64,000 bases of DNA, from NCBI RefSeq assembly GCF_021043375.1, contig NZ_JAJNDV010000002.1, positions 1-64,000 on the forward strand, given 5' to 3'. Positions 1 to 8,970 of this stretch are shown here, one piece after another. This stretch comes from Sphingomonas sp. IC-56. Lineage in GTDB: Bacteria > Pseudomonadota > Alphaproteobacteria > Sphingomonadales > Sphingomonadaceae. The notes below the pieces were generated by a model. That model saw only the letters and a list, made by a program, of their open reading frames with translations. It made no database searches and was not told the DNA's origin. Each line of letters begins with the position of its first letter. Position 1 is the stretch's first letter. The position numbers and the translations under genes are program-made.

Positions 1-13
1 TACATGGCGCGCC

Positions 14-985
14 ATGACTCTACCCCCACCCGCCGAATGGGCCCCGCACGACGCCGTCTGGATCGGCTTCCCCAGCCACCCCGAACTCTGGCTTGAGGAC
101 TTGGAACCTGCCCAGCAGGAGGTCGCCGGCTTCGCCAATGCCGTTCATGCCGATGGCCGCGGTGAGCGGGTGATCCTGGTTGCCGCCAATGACGAGGCGG
201 CAGAGGCGGCACGCAAGCTGGCGCCGCATGCCGAGGTGATCGTCGAAGCGTTCGGCGATATCTGGCTGCGTGACACCGCCGCCATCCTCGACGGCAACGG
301 CACCGCGCACGATTTCGACTTCAACTATTGGGGCGGCAAATATGACCTCCCCGGCGATCAGGACATTGGCGCCCGCCTCGCCACCCGCGCGCAGCTGAAG
401 GCAGAGCGCCACGACTGGATCCTCGAAGGCGGCGCCATCGATGGCGACGGCACCGGGCGCTGCGTCACCACCGAACAGTGCCTGCTGAACCCCAACCGCA
501 ACCCGGACCTGACCCGCGAGGATATCGAGGCGCGGCTGAAGGCCGACCTCGGCTACACCTCGGTACTCTGGCTGGGCGAGGGTCTCGCCAACGACCATAC
601 CGACGGCCATGTCGACAACCTTGCCCGCTTCGTGGGCGAAAACCGGCTGCTAGTGCCCCGGGGCACGCAGGACGATCCCAACACCGCGATCTATGACGAC
701 GCCGCTGCCCGCGCTGAGGCTGCCGGGATCGAAGTGGTGCGCTTCCCCTCGCCCGGCCGCGTGCTCGATGAGGAGGGCGAGATCATTCCGGCAAGCTACA
801 TGAACTTCTACATCGGCAATGCCGCCGTCGTGACGCCGGTCTATGGCCAGCCCAACGACCAGGCCGCGCTCGACGCGCTGGCGGCGCTGTTCCCCGGCCG
901 CGAGATTGTCGGCGTACGTGCCGACCATATCTTGACCGGCGGCGGCAGCGTGCACTGCATCAGCCAGCAGCTTCCCCGGCTCTGA
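14..985 (+). CDS. aguA: Agmatine deiminase
   Basis: A 323-residue member of the Porphyromonas-type peptidylarginine deiminase family. It hydrolyses agmatine to N-carbamoylputrescine and ammonia in the cytoplasm, the first step of the two-step route from agmatine to putrescine. The guanidine-modifying residues are visible: Asp87 in WLRDTAA, His199 and Asp201 in HTDGHVDNL, and the nucleophilic Cys315 near the C-terminus in GGGSVHCISQQ. The length is close to bacterial AguA. The ATG at 14 is very near the window edge, so a slightly earlier start cannot be excluded. The next gene, aguB, starts 11 bp after the stop and encodes the next enzyme, which supports both calls. Confidence 0.93.
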   Translation: MTLPPPAEWAPHDAVWIGFPSHPELWLEDLEPAQQEVAGFANAVHADGRGERVILVAANDEAAEAARKLAPHAEVIVEAFGDIWLRDTAAILDGNGTAHDFDFNYWGGKYDLPGDQDIGARLATRAQLKAERHDWILEGGAIDGDGTGRCVTTEQCLLNPNRNPDLTREDIEARLKADLGYTSVLWLGEGLANDHTDGHVDNLARFVGENRLLVPRGTQDDPNTAIYDDAAARAEAAGIEVVRFPSPGRVLDEEGEIIPASYMNFYIGNAAVVTPVYGQPNDQAALDALAALFPGREIVGVRADHILTGGGSVHCISQQLPRL

Positions 986-996
986 AGGACCCCGAC

Positions 997-1845
<849 letters not shown>

Positions 1846-1852
1846 GCCCGGA

Positions 1853-2350
1853 GTGGCCGCGTCGCGCTATGTGATTGCGCTAGGATCCAACCGGCGGGGG
1901 CGGCATGGCGGGCCGGAGCGGGAGATCGCCGCGGCGCTGGCTGCGATCGGCGGCGTTTGCGCGGTCTCGCCGGTGATAGGAACTGCCCCCCTCGGCCCCT
2001 CCAAGCGCCGCTTCGCCAATGCCGCGGCGGTCATTGAGACCAACGAGCAGCCCCCCGCCCTGCTTGCCCGGCTGAAGACCATCGAGCGTGCCTTCGGCCG
2101 CCGCCGGGGCCGCAATTGGGCAGCACGGGTGATTGATCTCGACATCCTGCTCTGGTCCGGCGGCACCTGGTCCAGCCCCGGCCTTACGGTGCCTCATGTT
2201 CAGTTCCGCACCCGCCGCTTCGTGCTCGATCCGCTGGTGCGCATCGCCCCGGACTGGCGCGACCCGCTGACCAACTTGAGCGTGCGCCAGTTGCGCACCC
2301 GGTTGACCCGCCCCGTCCTCGCGCTTAGGTGCGCGCATGTGGGTCCGTAG
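1853..2350 (+). CDS. folK: 2-amino-4-hydroxy-6-hydroxymethyldihydropteridine pyrophosphokinase (HPPK)
   Basis: HPPK transfers pyrophosphate from ATP to 6-hydroxymethyl-7,8-dihydropterin in folate synthesis. The N-terminal YVIALGSN, the middle segment with FANAAAVIET and the signature ending in ARVIDLDILLW are diagnostic. The frame is open far upstream, but the GTG at 1853, 8 bp after aguB, puts the ALGSN motif at the usual place and gives 165 residues, normal for the family. The stop codon TAG (2348-2350) lies inside the tRNA-Lys gene: it is bases 8-10 of the tRNA. Cleavage of the tRNA from a shared transcript would therefore remove the end of the folK message. Confidence 0.9.
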   Translation: MAASRYVIALGSNRRGRHGGPEREIAAALAAIGGVCAVSPVIGTAPLGPSKRRFANAAAVIETNEQPPALLARLKTIERAFGRRRGRNWAARVIDLDILLWSGGTWSSPGLTVPHVQFRTRRFVLDPLVRIAPDWRDPLTNLSVRQLRTRLTRPVLALRCAHVGP

Positions 2351-2416
2351 CTCAGTCGGTAGAGCAAGCGACTTTTAATCGAGAGGTCATGGGTTCGAAT
2401 CCCATCGGACCCACCA
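2341..2416 (+). tRNA. tRNA-Lys (anticodon UUU)
   Basis: A full cloverleaf can be drawn. Acceptor GGGTCCG (2341-2347) pairs with CGGACCC, the D arm is GCTC/GAGC, the anticodon loop is CTTTTAA with anticodon TTT, the T arm is ATGGG-TTCGAAT-CCCAT, and the CCA is encoded at 2414-2416. The lower anticodon stem is unusual: 27-31 reads AGCGA and 39-43 reads TCGAG, so only three Watson-Crick pairs form, plus a tandem A27-G43/G28-A42 purine mismatch. The 5' end overlaps the end of folK. A Tn7-like element is inserted 15 bp beyond the CCA end, and this tRNA is the likely landmark for that insertion. Confidence 0.95.
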
Positions 2417-2426
2417 CTCGAACGGC

Positions 2427-2431
2427 CGAGG
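2427..2431. repeat. Target-site duplication, left copy (CGAGG)
   Basis: The 5 bp CGAGG stand directly before the left inverted repeat. The same 5 bp (33101-33105) stand directly after the right inverted repeat. A 5-bp duplication is what TnsB/TniA-type transposases make on insertion. Ten bases separate this copy from the end of the tRNA-Lys gene. Confidence 0.75.
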
Positions 2432-2455
2432 CACTGCGGCGCTCTTACTTTGTCA
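2432..2455 (+). repeat. Left terminal inverted repeat of the transposon
   Basis: It starts CACTGCGG and continues CGCTCTTACTTTGTCA. The right end, read inward on the minus strand, has the same sequence with one change (T for C at position 6). tniQ ends 58 bp inside this repeat. No second clear copy of the transposase-binding motif was found at this end, unlike the right end. Confidence 0.85.
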
Positions 2456-2512
2456 CAAGAGGCCTAAGAGACGAACGCCCCTTGCACCAGGCGACGGGGC
2501 GGGCCAAGGGCA

Positions 2513-4388
2513 TTAGCTGACCTCATCCGCAGGGGCGGAAAGTTGCAAAGGCAGGCGGCTTACCAGCCCGCGTTCCGCAAGCGCCAGTCGGCACCACCCC
2601 TCGTGAACACGCCGAACGCCCTCACCGCTGAGTTCGTGATGAAGCGCAATCGGGCTTAAAGGCGACGATGCAGAAGCCTCACCCACATAGGCCACAACGG
2701 AAGCGAGACGGTTTAGCGCGCGCCGGTCCACGCCCTTTCCCTTGCCGAAGGGCACAATCGTCAGCCCGGCGGATGCAATGGAGGCTTCCGCTTCGTAGTG
2801 AGCGGCGCCAAGGATCTCATGTGCGTCTCTGAGCGAGACAAGTGTCAGCCCGAGCGGATCGTGCATGTCGGCGTCATCCGCGGGGACAACGGAAAGATCG
2901 GCTGGGTTGACCATCATGTCGCGCACTTCGGGAGCCTGCCCATCTAGCAGGTAGTACCTGAACTTTCGGTCCAGCATCGCGCCGATGATCCTGGCCCATG
3001 GCTTCTCGCCTCCGAACCGAACCATCGCATACCGCAACGAGACGAAGCCTCTCGGCGCTGCCGACCTGATAGCGACGCTGGCAAGGTCGTCCTCCAGCGC
3101 CTGTGCCGATGTTGTGTCGATCAGGTTGCCCCGGAGAACGCGAACGCCAGGATGATCCATCAAGGTCAGGCGCTTCGCGACCACCAACTGGCTCACGGCA
3201 TATACTGGCAGATCGAACCGGGCAGCGGTCTTTTCCCGGTGTTTCGCCGGCCTGAAGCTGCCGCTGTAGTTCGTCGACATCGTCGGCATCGTATCTGGCG
3301 CGAAGACGCTGCCTGCTCGGGAGCGGCTCGAACTGGATCGCATCCGCCTCTCGCAGCTGCCCGAGCTCCAAGCTGGATGTCCAGAGGCGTTGGTTGACCT
3401 CGGTTGCGGTGTAGAACCTGGTCGCGGAGGAGAAGGTCTTTACTGTGCGCCCGTCTAGCTGCGGGAATGCCATGGCTAGGATCGCCTGCCCCTCCTTCTC
3501 GGCATACTTGCTGATCCAGCGCACCTCGTTCCGCACTTCGTCGTAGGCGGCAAGGTCGTCGGCGTTCGCTTCCATTCGACGCGCTACAATCTGCTGGATG
3601 CTAGTCGGCCATGCACGCAGAAGCCGGGCCCCCGCTGAGACGACCGCGGCGATGCTAGGGGACGGCTGGGTTCGGAGTCGGTCGAGCTCCCAGCGCGTCG
3701 GCAGATGGCTGGCCATGACTCCCGACTTCAGCATCACGTCCACGATTGCGGATCGGGGATATGGCCGGAGACACGAGGGGAGTCGAGCGAGCGCGCGCTG
3801 ACCGGCCGCGGGATCGCGCGACATCAGGTCGGCGGCCAGCTGGTAATCGTCCTCCAGGTCGGGTGAAAGCGGCGGCTGTTCCGACGCCGGCACCTGCTTG
3901 CCGCAAGTTTCGCAGTTGGCGATCCCGCGGGTGCGGCGCCAGCCCAGCGGGCCGCAGCCCGGGCAGTCCTCCACGAGGTGCTCGAACGATTGCGGACAGT
4001 ACGGCAGGAGCCGGTTGAGCCAGGCGCTGCGATGATAGGCTTCGCTATACAACGAATTCGGCCCGATGCGGCGGCGGACGAAATCGAACGCGGGCCGCGG
4101 CATGAGCAGATCGCCAAGCATGATGCTGCCACGGCGGTCGGTAGTGGCGAAGGCGATGGCGTTGAGCAGCTCCACGTCCGTCCGCATGACCTGGGCCAGG
4201 AGCTCGATTGAGGCGGGGTCGGCCAGCTGCACCAGGCCGGGCTTCGTGATCAGGACGCCCCCTCCTTCGAGTGCCGTTGCGACCCGCACGAGGCGTGAGT
4301 CACGGCAGCCGGCGGCGAGAGCTCCGGCGAGGCTCTCGTCCGGCTGCGGATGATATTCGAAGCGCAGGCGTTTCAGCTGTCGGATCAT
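2513..4388 (-). pseudogene. tniQ: TniQ/TnsD-like target-selection protein, frameshifted
   Basis: TniQ proteins recognise the insertion target for Tn7- and Tn5053-type transposons. The ATG at 4388 overlaps the tniB stop by one base (TGATG), so the start is well fixed. The N-terminal part shows YHPQPDESLAGAL and a zinc-binding region with two CxxC pairs (CPGCG and CETCG) about 120-150 residues in. The frame then breaks: reading is good to QLQAGETPGK, and the homology-like continuation (TAARFDLPVYAVSQ and on) is one base out. The surplus base is in or beside the run at 3231-3237 (TTTTCCC on the plus strand). Removing one base gives a protein of about 625 residues. A sequencing error is possible. 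Confidence 0.8.
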
Positions 4389-5392
4389 CACGCGACCCTG
4401 CTCGAGAACGGGTCGCGCCCGATCCAATTCACCGGCCCCATCGCATATTGCCGCGTGGCGACGCTGAGGTCGTGCTTCTCTACGAGCGGCGAACCTCGCC
4501 ACAGGGCATGCTTGGTCGCCTCGCAGACGACGCGGCACACACGGCCGACGTGTCCGCTGCTGACCGCGACGAGCTGGCTACGAAGTCCGGGCCCGTCGAG
4601 CCCCGCCGGCTCATCGATGATGCCGGCCTTCACCATCGACTCGTCCAGCTTCTTGCAGAATTCTACGAACAGCTTCTGATCGGCCTTGTCGTTGCGCGGG
4701 TCGAGCGGCTTCAAGACGAGCGGGGTTCCCAACCGGGCGGCAAGATCACCGTTCGTTTTGAAGAACTCTTCGGCCTTCTCGTTGCCGACCAGTATGAGTG
4801 GAACGATGCCCCGGTTGAGGAACGACTTGAGTCGGTTCGTCACTGCGGTCGCCTCCGTGGTCTTGCGATCCAGGTGCTGGACCTCGTCGCCCACCAGTCC
4901 TTCGACGCCGAGCTTCCGCGAGAAATGGTGGATCCGGTCTTCGAGATCGTCGATCGTGTCGTGCTTGTTATTCCAATTAGGGTCGTCGAGTTCCTTGAGG
5001 ATCTTCCGGAAGAAACTCTTGAGCGACGTCGCTTCATCGAGTTCCACGGTGATGACCTGGTACTTGTTGGGCGAAAGCCCCGCCTCGGTCCTCAGGCGAG
5101 CGACTTCCGCCACCAGCGCCTCGATCATCCGCGACTTGCCCGCATTGGTGAACTCGGAGAGACAGCAGCCGTCGATCGGCCCATCGAGAAGGGGCAACGT
5201 CGACGCCATGTAGGTGATCAGCTTCGTTACGAGATCCTTCTGGGGCTTATGGTCGATCCAGTTGGTCTTGAAGAATGGCAGTACCTGAACGACCCGGTTC
5301 TGCCGTGCCTTGTTCGAATAGTCGGGGACATCATGCCCACGGGTAGGCTGCGGCTGCACGCCGAGCGGATCGAGCTTCTTTTTCGGCGTCAT
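4388..5392 (-). CDS. tniB: TniB-like AAA+ transposition regulator (TnsC analogue)
   Basis: A 334-residue AAA+ ATPase that in this transposon class polymerises on DNA and links the target selector TniQ to the transposase TniA. Walker A is EFTNAGKSRM with Lys86 (GKS rather than GKT). Walker B is LVGDEVQHL with Asp169-Glu170. The sensor region IVPLILVGNEKAEEFF follows. The ATG overlaps the tniA stop by 4 bp (ATGA, 5392-5389), and the stop overlaps the tniQ start by one base. All three are therefore translationally coupled in the order tniA-tniB-tniQ. Confidence 0.9.
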   Translation of the reverse strand: MTPKKKLDPLGVQPQPTRGHDVPDYSNKARQNRVVQVLPFFKTNWIDHKPQKDLVTKLITYMASTLPLLDGPIDGCCLSEFTNAGKSRMIEALVAEVARLRTEAGLSPNKYQVITVELDEATSLKSFFRKILKELDDPNWNNKHDTIDDLEDRIHHFSRKLGVEGLVGDEVQHLDRKTTEATAVTNRLKSFLNRGIVPLILVGNEKAEEFFKTNGDLAARLGTPLVLKPLDPRNDKADQKLFVEFCKKLDESMVKAGIIDEPAGLDGPGLRSQLVAVSSGHVGRVCRVVCEATKHALWRGSPLVEKHDLSVATRQYAMGPVNWIGRDPFSSRVA

Positions 5393-7620
5393 TGACCGTC
5401 CCCCTGATCGTGTTGCGCGTCATCCTGTTCCTCCCAGACAATCCCATCATCCAGGTCCTCGCCCTCCTGCAGTCCGCTGAGCAGGTCCGAGTTCGACTTC
5501 GGATCGGGGTCGAGCCCGCTCCAGTCTGGTGGGATTTCTGGCGGGCCCTTGCTGCGCTTCTTCTTCCTGCGGGCGTCATCCTCGGACCGCTTCTGAGAGG
5601 GCCCGGTCGGGGGATCGACACGATCGACTCCGCCGACGTCGGTGGGGAGCAGGAGATGGTCGAATTCGGTCAGGTCGGGATCTTCGGCCAGCCTGCCGCC
5701 GAGCTGCCGGATCTCGTACTGCTCGAGGACGGCGGCTGCCTTCTTAGCGATGGTGAACGGCTTTTCCTCGACCACCTTCATCTGCTGGTCGAGCGACTTC
5801 GCACGACGCAGCGCACGTTCCATCGTCGTCTGGGCGCCGGTCGCGCCCGACGCGACGCACGACTTGTGGAAGGCGTGTTCGTAGCGGGTGAGGAACTTGA
5901 TGTAGTCGGGGTCGTCGGACCAGAGCTCGACATACTCGTTGCCCGCCACGTCCACGACCTCGATCATATCGAGGTTCCAGTCGTAGACGCGCAGCCAGAC
6001 GTCGCACTTGGCAGTGCCGGTCAGACGCGACCGGATCTTCTGTGCAGCATGATTGCGCGAGAGCGTCTGCGTGACGCCTTCGCGGTTCCACTTGTAGAGG
6101 ATGTCGTCGTGGACGACGCCGTCGTTCGTCAGGACGCCGCGTTCGGTGCGCGCCAAGTGCCGCCGGACCTCGGCGGGCGGCGTGAAACGGACGCGGGATT
6201 TCATGACATGCTCGAGCATGACCTCGTTCGGGGTCCGCCAGCCCAGTGCCTTATGTCCGGTGTCGTTCCATTCGAGGCGCAGTGCCTCGTACTTCTCGGC
6301 GAGCGCCTGGCGGGTCAGGGAAGCGTCCTCGAGCGGATCGTACCGGATGTTCCTCCTGCGGCTGCGCGCGGACAGCACCGTGCCAGGTTCCCCGTCGAGC
6401 CGGTGCTTGATCCAGCCCCAGTAGTTCTCGAGGTTGGACTTCTCGTCCGACGCGAACCTTTTGGCCAGCTCCATGGTCCCGACGACGCTTGTGATGTTAC
6501 CGAAGGCGAAGCGGGGAATCAGCGCCTTGTCGTTGTCGGCCCTCAGGTGTCCGATGCGACCGAAGCAGAGGAGGAGCATGGGGTCGTCGGCGATCATCTC
6601 CTCGGTGAGCGCGGGCGGGGTGAGTGCGCCCATGATCGCGCCGAAGCTCATCTCGGTGCGGTAGGCACCGCCGAATGGTGAACTCGGAAATGCGAACAGG
6701 CTGTAGGCATCCATGAGCCCGATGACCTTCAGCTTCTGGCTCGGGATCTGGACGTCCTTGGAGAAGAGCGTCACCTGCTTCAGCTCCGTGCCGTCCATGA
6801 GGACCAGCTCGAAGGGGCGGCTGACCGCCATGACGTTGCCGGAGGCGTGGAAGTATTTCTCCGCCCGCTCACGACCCCACTTCGATGAGTAGGTCTCGGC
6901 ATTCTCGCACTTGTTGATGCGGTTGATCACAGTCGACTTGTTCGGGGGGCGGTCGCCGATGTCCGGCACGCCGCGGTCCTGCAGCCGCTTCCAGGCGGCG
7001 ACGACCAGCGCGTGGGCGTCCATCTTCTTGAACTGTTCCTCCGCGTAGAAGAGCGCCATCGACTGGTGAACCAGGCGATCGACGATCGGCGGGAGCTGCG
7101 ACTGCCCTTTCTCGCGCCCGCTCCTGTTGCACATGGCGCCAATCCTGCGATCGAAGGCCTGCAGGTTGTCCATCCAGCGGATGATCGATCGGCCGGAAGG
7201 CACCTTGGCCCCTGCGGGCCAAGTCTCCTTGGCGAAGCTGACGAGAATCCCGTCCGACCTTGGCTTCCCGGCCTGAAGCGCACGCAGCGCGAGGTCATAT
7301 TTCAGGACCGACCGCGGATCCTTCGACAGGCACGCGGAAATGTCCCAGCCTAGATAGCGGCCCCGCCACTCCGACAGGGTGTCCTCGTCATGGCTGCACT
7401 CGTGCAGCCGGCCGGCTGCATATTCCTCGAGCAGCCAGCGGACGGTCGGGCGGGCCATGACGCCCGGCGCGATCTCGACGGCATACTCCTCTTCCTCGGT
7501 GCCATCGACGAGAAAACGCAGGACGAAGGCGTCCACCGCCTCGACGAAGACGATGCGCTGCTGCTGGTGCTGCTGGCGATGGATGAAGACGGTCCCGAAG
7601 ACCAGGCCAAGGGGGTTCAT
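5389..7620 (-). CDS. tniA: TniA/TnsB-like DDE transposase
   Basis: A 743-residue transposase of the Mu/TnsB/TniA type that cuts and joins the 3' ends of the element. The acidic triad fits Asp276 (LVLMDGTEL), Asp362 or Asp364 (HLRADNDKAL) and Glu398 (SNLENYWGWIKH), with the close second-to-third spacing of retroviral-type integrases. The C-terminal 100 residues are rich in charged residues and proline, as expected for the tail that contacts TniB. The ATG at 7620 is chosen because the tnsA-like gene stops 2 bp upstream; the frame stays open beyond it but overlaps tnsA. Its binding sites are probably the repeats at 2432-2455 and 33055-33100. Confidence 0.9.
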   Translation of the reverse strand: MNPLGLVFGTVFIHRQQHQQQRIVFVEAVDAFVLRFLVDGTEEEEYAVEIAPGVMARPTVRWLLEEYAAGRLHECSHDEDTLSEWRGRYLGWDISACLSKDPRSVLKYDLALRALQAGKPRSDGILVSFAKETWPAGAKVPSGRSIIRWMDNLQAFDRRIGAMCNRSGREKGQSQLPPIVDRLVHQSMALFYAEEQFKKMDAHALVVAAWKRLQDRGVPDIGDRPPNKSTVINRINKCENAETYSSKWGRERAEKYFHASGNVMAVSRPFELVLMDGTELKQVTLFSKDVQIPSQKLKVIGLMDAYSLFAFPSSPFGGAYRTEMSFGAIMGALTPPALTEEMIADDPMLLLCFGRIGHLRADNDKALIPRFAFGNITSVVGTMELAKRFASDEKSNLENYWGWIKHRLDGEPGTVLSARSRRRNIRYDPLEDASLTRQALAEKYEALRLEWNDTGHKALGWRTPNEVMLEHVMKSRVRFTPPAEVRRHLARTERGVLTNDGVVHDDILYKWNREGVTQTLSRNHAAQKIRSRLTGTAKCDVWLRVYDWNLDMIEVVDVAGNEYVELWSDDPDYIKFLTRYEHAFHKSCVASGATGAQTTMERALRRAKSLDQQMKVVEEKPFTIAKKAAAVLEQYEIRQLGGRLAEDPDLTEFDHLLLPTDVGGVDRVDPPTGPSQKRSEDDARRKKKRSKGPPEIPPDWSGLDPDPKSNSDLLSGLQEGEDLDDGIVWEEQDDAQHDQGDGQ

Positions 7621-7622
7621 GG

Positions 7623-8660
7623 TCAGGCCGCCTTTCGCTCGAAGCGGCCCAGCAGCTCGCGCAGGGCATAGGGGGCGACCGGGCGCGGCGCCGTGACGAT
7701 CGTATCCGCGGTCGGGATGCACCGGAGATCGAAGTCGACGATGCGGCGGAGCAGCATGGCGTAGAGCTTGTCCGCGCCGACGCTCGCCGGTCCGCCGAGC
7801 GCACCGACGACGTCGGCGTAGCGGGTGCGGCCGCCGCCGGCCATGATGACCTGCCGCGCGGCGGTGCCGTCGGCTTCCGGGTCGAAGGCCGTGAGCCGGG
7901 CCTCCATGGCGATGGAGTGGGCTTCCACGGTCTCGTCCCGACGGAAGGGCTCGCCCTTGATCCGGTGGATCGGGCCAAGACCGCTCGCCTCGAGGGCGAG
8001 GCTGACTCGCTCCAGCGGGCGCCGGACACCCTCGGCGGCGAACCACGCGTCGTTGGACTTGATCTCGCCGAAGACGACGCGGTGGTCAGCGATCTCGTAG
8101 GCGACGTCGGGATATTTCCTGATGAGCACGCCATCGGCGCGACGGAACAGCAGAGCCAGCGGCTGAAACTGGAAGTCGATGTACCGCGGGCACAACTCGA
8201 GGTGGTCGGCGATGGCGGGCTCGTTCGGACCTTCCATGAACTGGATCCGGCGCGGCTTCTCGAACATGCTGCCGCAGGTGGTGTAGTCCTGCGCGTAAGT
8301 AATGCCGTTCCTGACGTGGCCGAGGCCCTCCGCCGACTCGATGGCGACCAGCTCCCACCGCGCGGGATTCTTGAGATCGTCGAGCCTGGTCGGGTTGAGC
8401 AGGGCGTAGGGCACCGCGCGGACGGGATGGCGCGGCGGACGACGGGTCGGGTTCCAGTTCGCCAGTGGAGCGATGGGCGACCCGAGACCTTCCGCCAAGT
8501 CGCGATGGTCCGTGGTGACGACTTCGACGTCGACCGGCGGCGAGGAACGCCGCCCGTCGCGGCCCGAACGGGTGCGGTTCGATCTGGTGCCCGGCGCCGA
8601 CCCGTGGCGGCGACGCTGCGCGCGGGGAGGAGCCGCAACGCGGCTCTGGGGCGGCTTCAT
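7623..8660 (-). CDS. tnsA: TnsA-like transposon endonuclease
   Basis: A 345-residue protein. In Tn7, TnsA cuts the 5' ends so that the element moves by cut-and-paste. A PD-(D/E)xK core is visible: Asp185 in RKYPDVAYEI and Glu199/Lys201 in VVFGEIKSNDAWF, preceded by RYIDFQFQPLAL, the usual TnsA lead-in. The first 70 residues are Arg/Pro-rich and look disordered. The ATG at 8660 overlaps the stop of a 61-codon gene by 4 bp (ATGA), and the stop lies 2 bp before tniA. Sequence similarity to Tn7 TnsA is distant, so the assignment rests on the nuclease motif plus position. Confidence 0.78.
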   Translation of the reverse strand: MKPPQSRVAAPPRAQRRRHGSAPGTRSNRTRSGRDGRRSSPPVDVEVVTTDHRDLAEGLGSPIAPLANWNPTRRPPRHPVRAVPYALLNPTRLDDLKNPARWELVAIESAEGLGHVRNGITYAQDYTTCGSMFEKPRRIQFMEGPNEPAIADHLELCPRYIDFQFQPLALLFRRADGVLIRKYPDVAYEIADHRVVFGEIKSNDAWFAAEGVRRPLERVSLALEASGLGPIHRIKGEPFRRDETVEAHSIAMEARLTAFDPEADGTAARQVIMAGGGRTRYADVVGALGGPASVGADKLYAMLLRRIVDFDLRCIPTADTIVTAPRPVAPYALRELLGRFERKAA

Positions 8661-8842
8661 GCGTCGTCTCCGCGGCCAAGGCGATGGCGCCGTTCCGCGC
8701 TCAGCTTCTCGAGCAGCCGGATCATCTCCGCGGACGTCAGCCACCGGCTGCCGTACCGGATCGCGCCGTGACGCCGGCGAATCCACACCGTCTCGCGGTG
8801 ACGCCTCGCCCGATCCGACCCCGTCCCACTGTAATCCCTCAT
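8657..8842 (-). CDS. Small Arg-rich protein leading the transposition operon
   Basis: A 61-codon gene with a strong ribosome site (TAGGAG, about 6 nt before the ATG at 8842) and a stop that overlaps the tnsA start as ATGA. Both points argue that it is translated and couples the downstream gene. The product is basic (a run such as RARRHRETVWIRRRHG) and ends in a probable helix (TSAEMIRLLEKLSAERR). I do not recognise the family. A small DNA-binding regulator of transposition is possible but not shown. Confidence 0.55.
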   Translation of the reverse strand: MRDYSGTGSDRARRHRETVWIRRRHGAIRYGSRWLTSAEMIRLLEKLSAERRHRLGRGDDA

Positions 8843-8970
8843 GCCAACTCCTATATTGCCGTAGAACCTCTAACAACCTTCCCGACTAGGGAGATATGCT
8901 AGAACTTTTCCGGCGACAACGGGGTCCAGAAGATTCTTGTAGTTAATGCTGACGTTAGGTAGATGGAGCT
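8843..8970. promoter_or_regulatory. Divergent promoter region between the transposition operon and cargo
   Basis: 128 bp separate two divergent genes, so promoters for both directions must lie here. It is the most AT-rich stretch of the left part of the element. I cannot name a clear -35/-10 pair for either direction. Confidence 0.4.

Noticed and set aside
5392..6681. Plus-strand open frame of 429 codons opposite tniA
   Set aside because: Antisense to a clear DDE transposase; low-complexity Val/Leu/Asp-rich product without domains.
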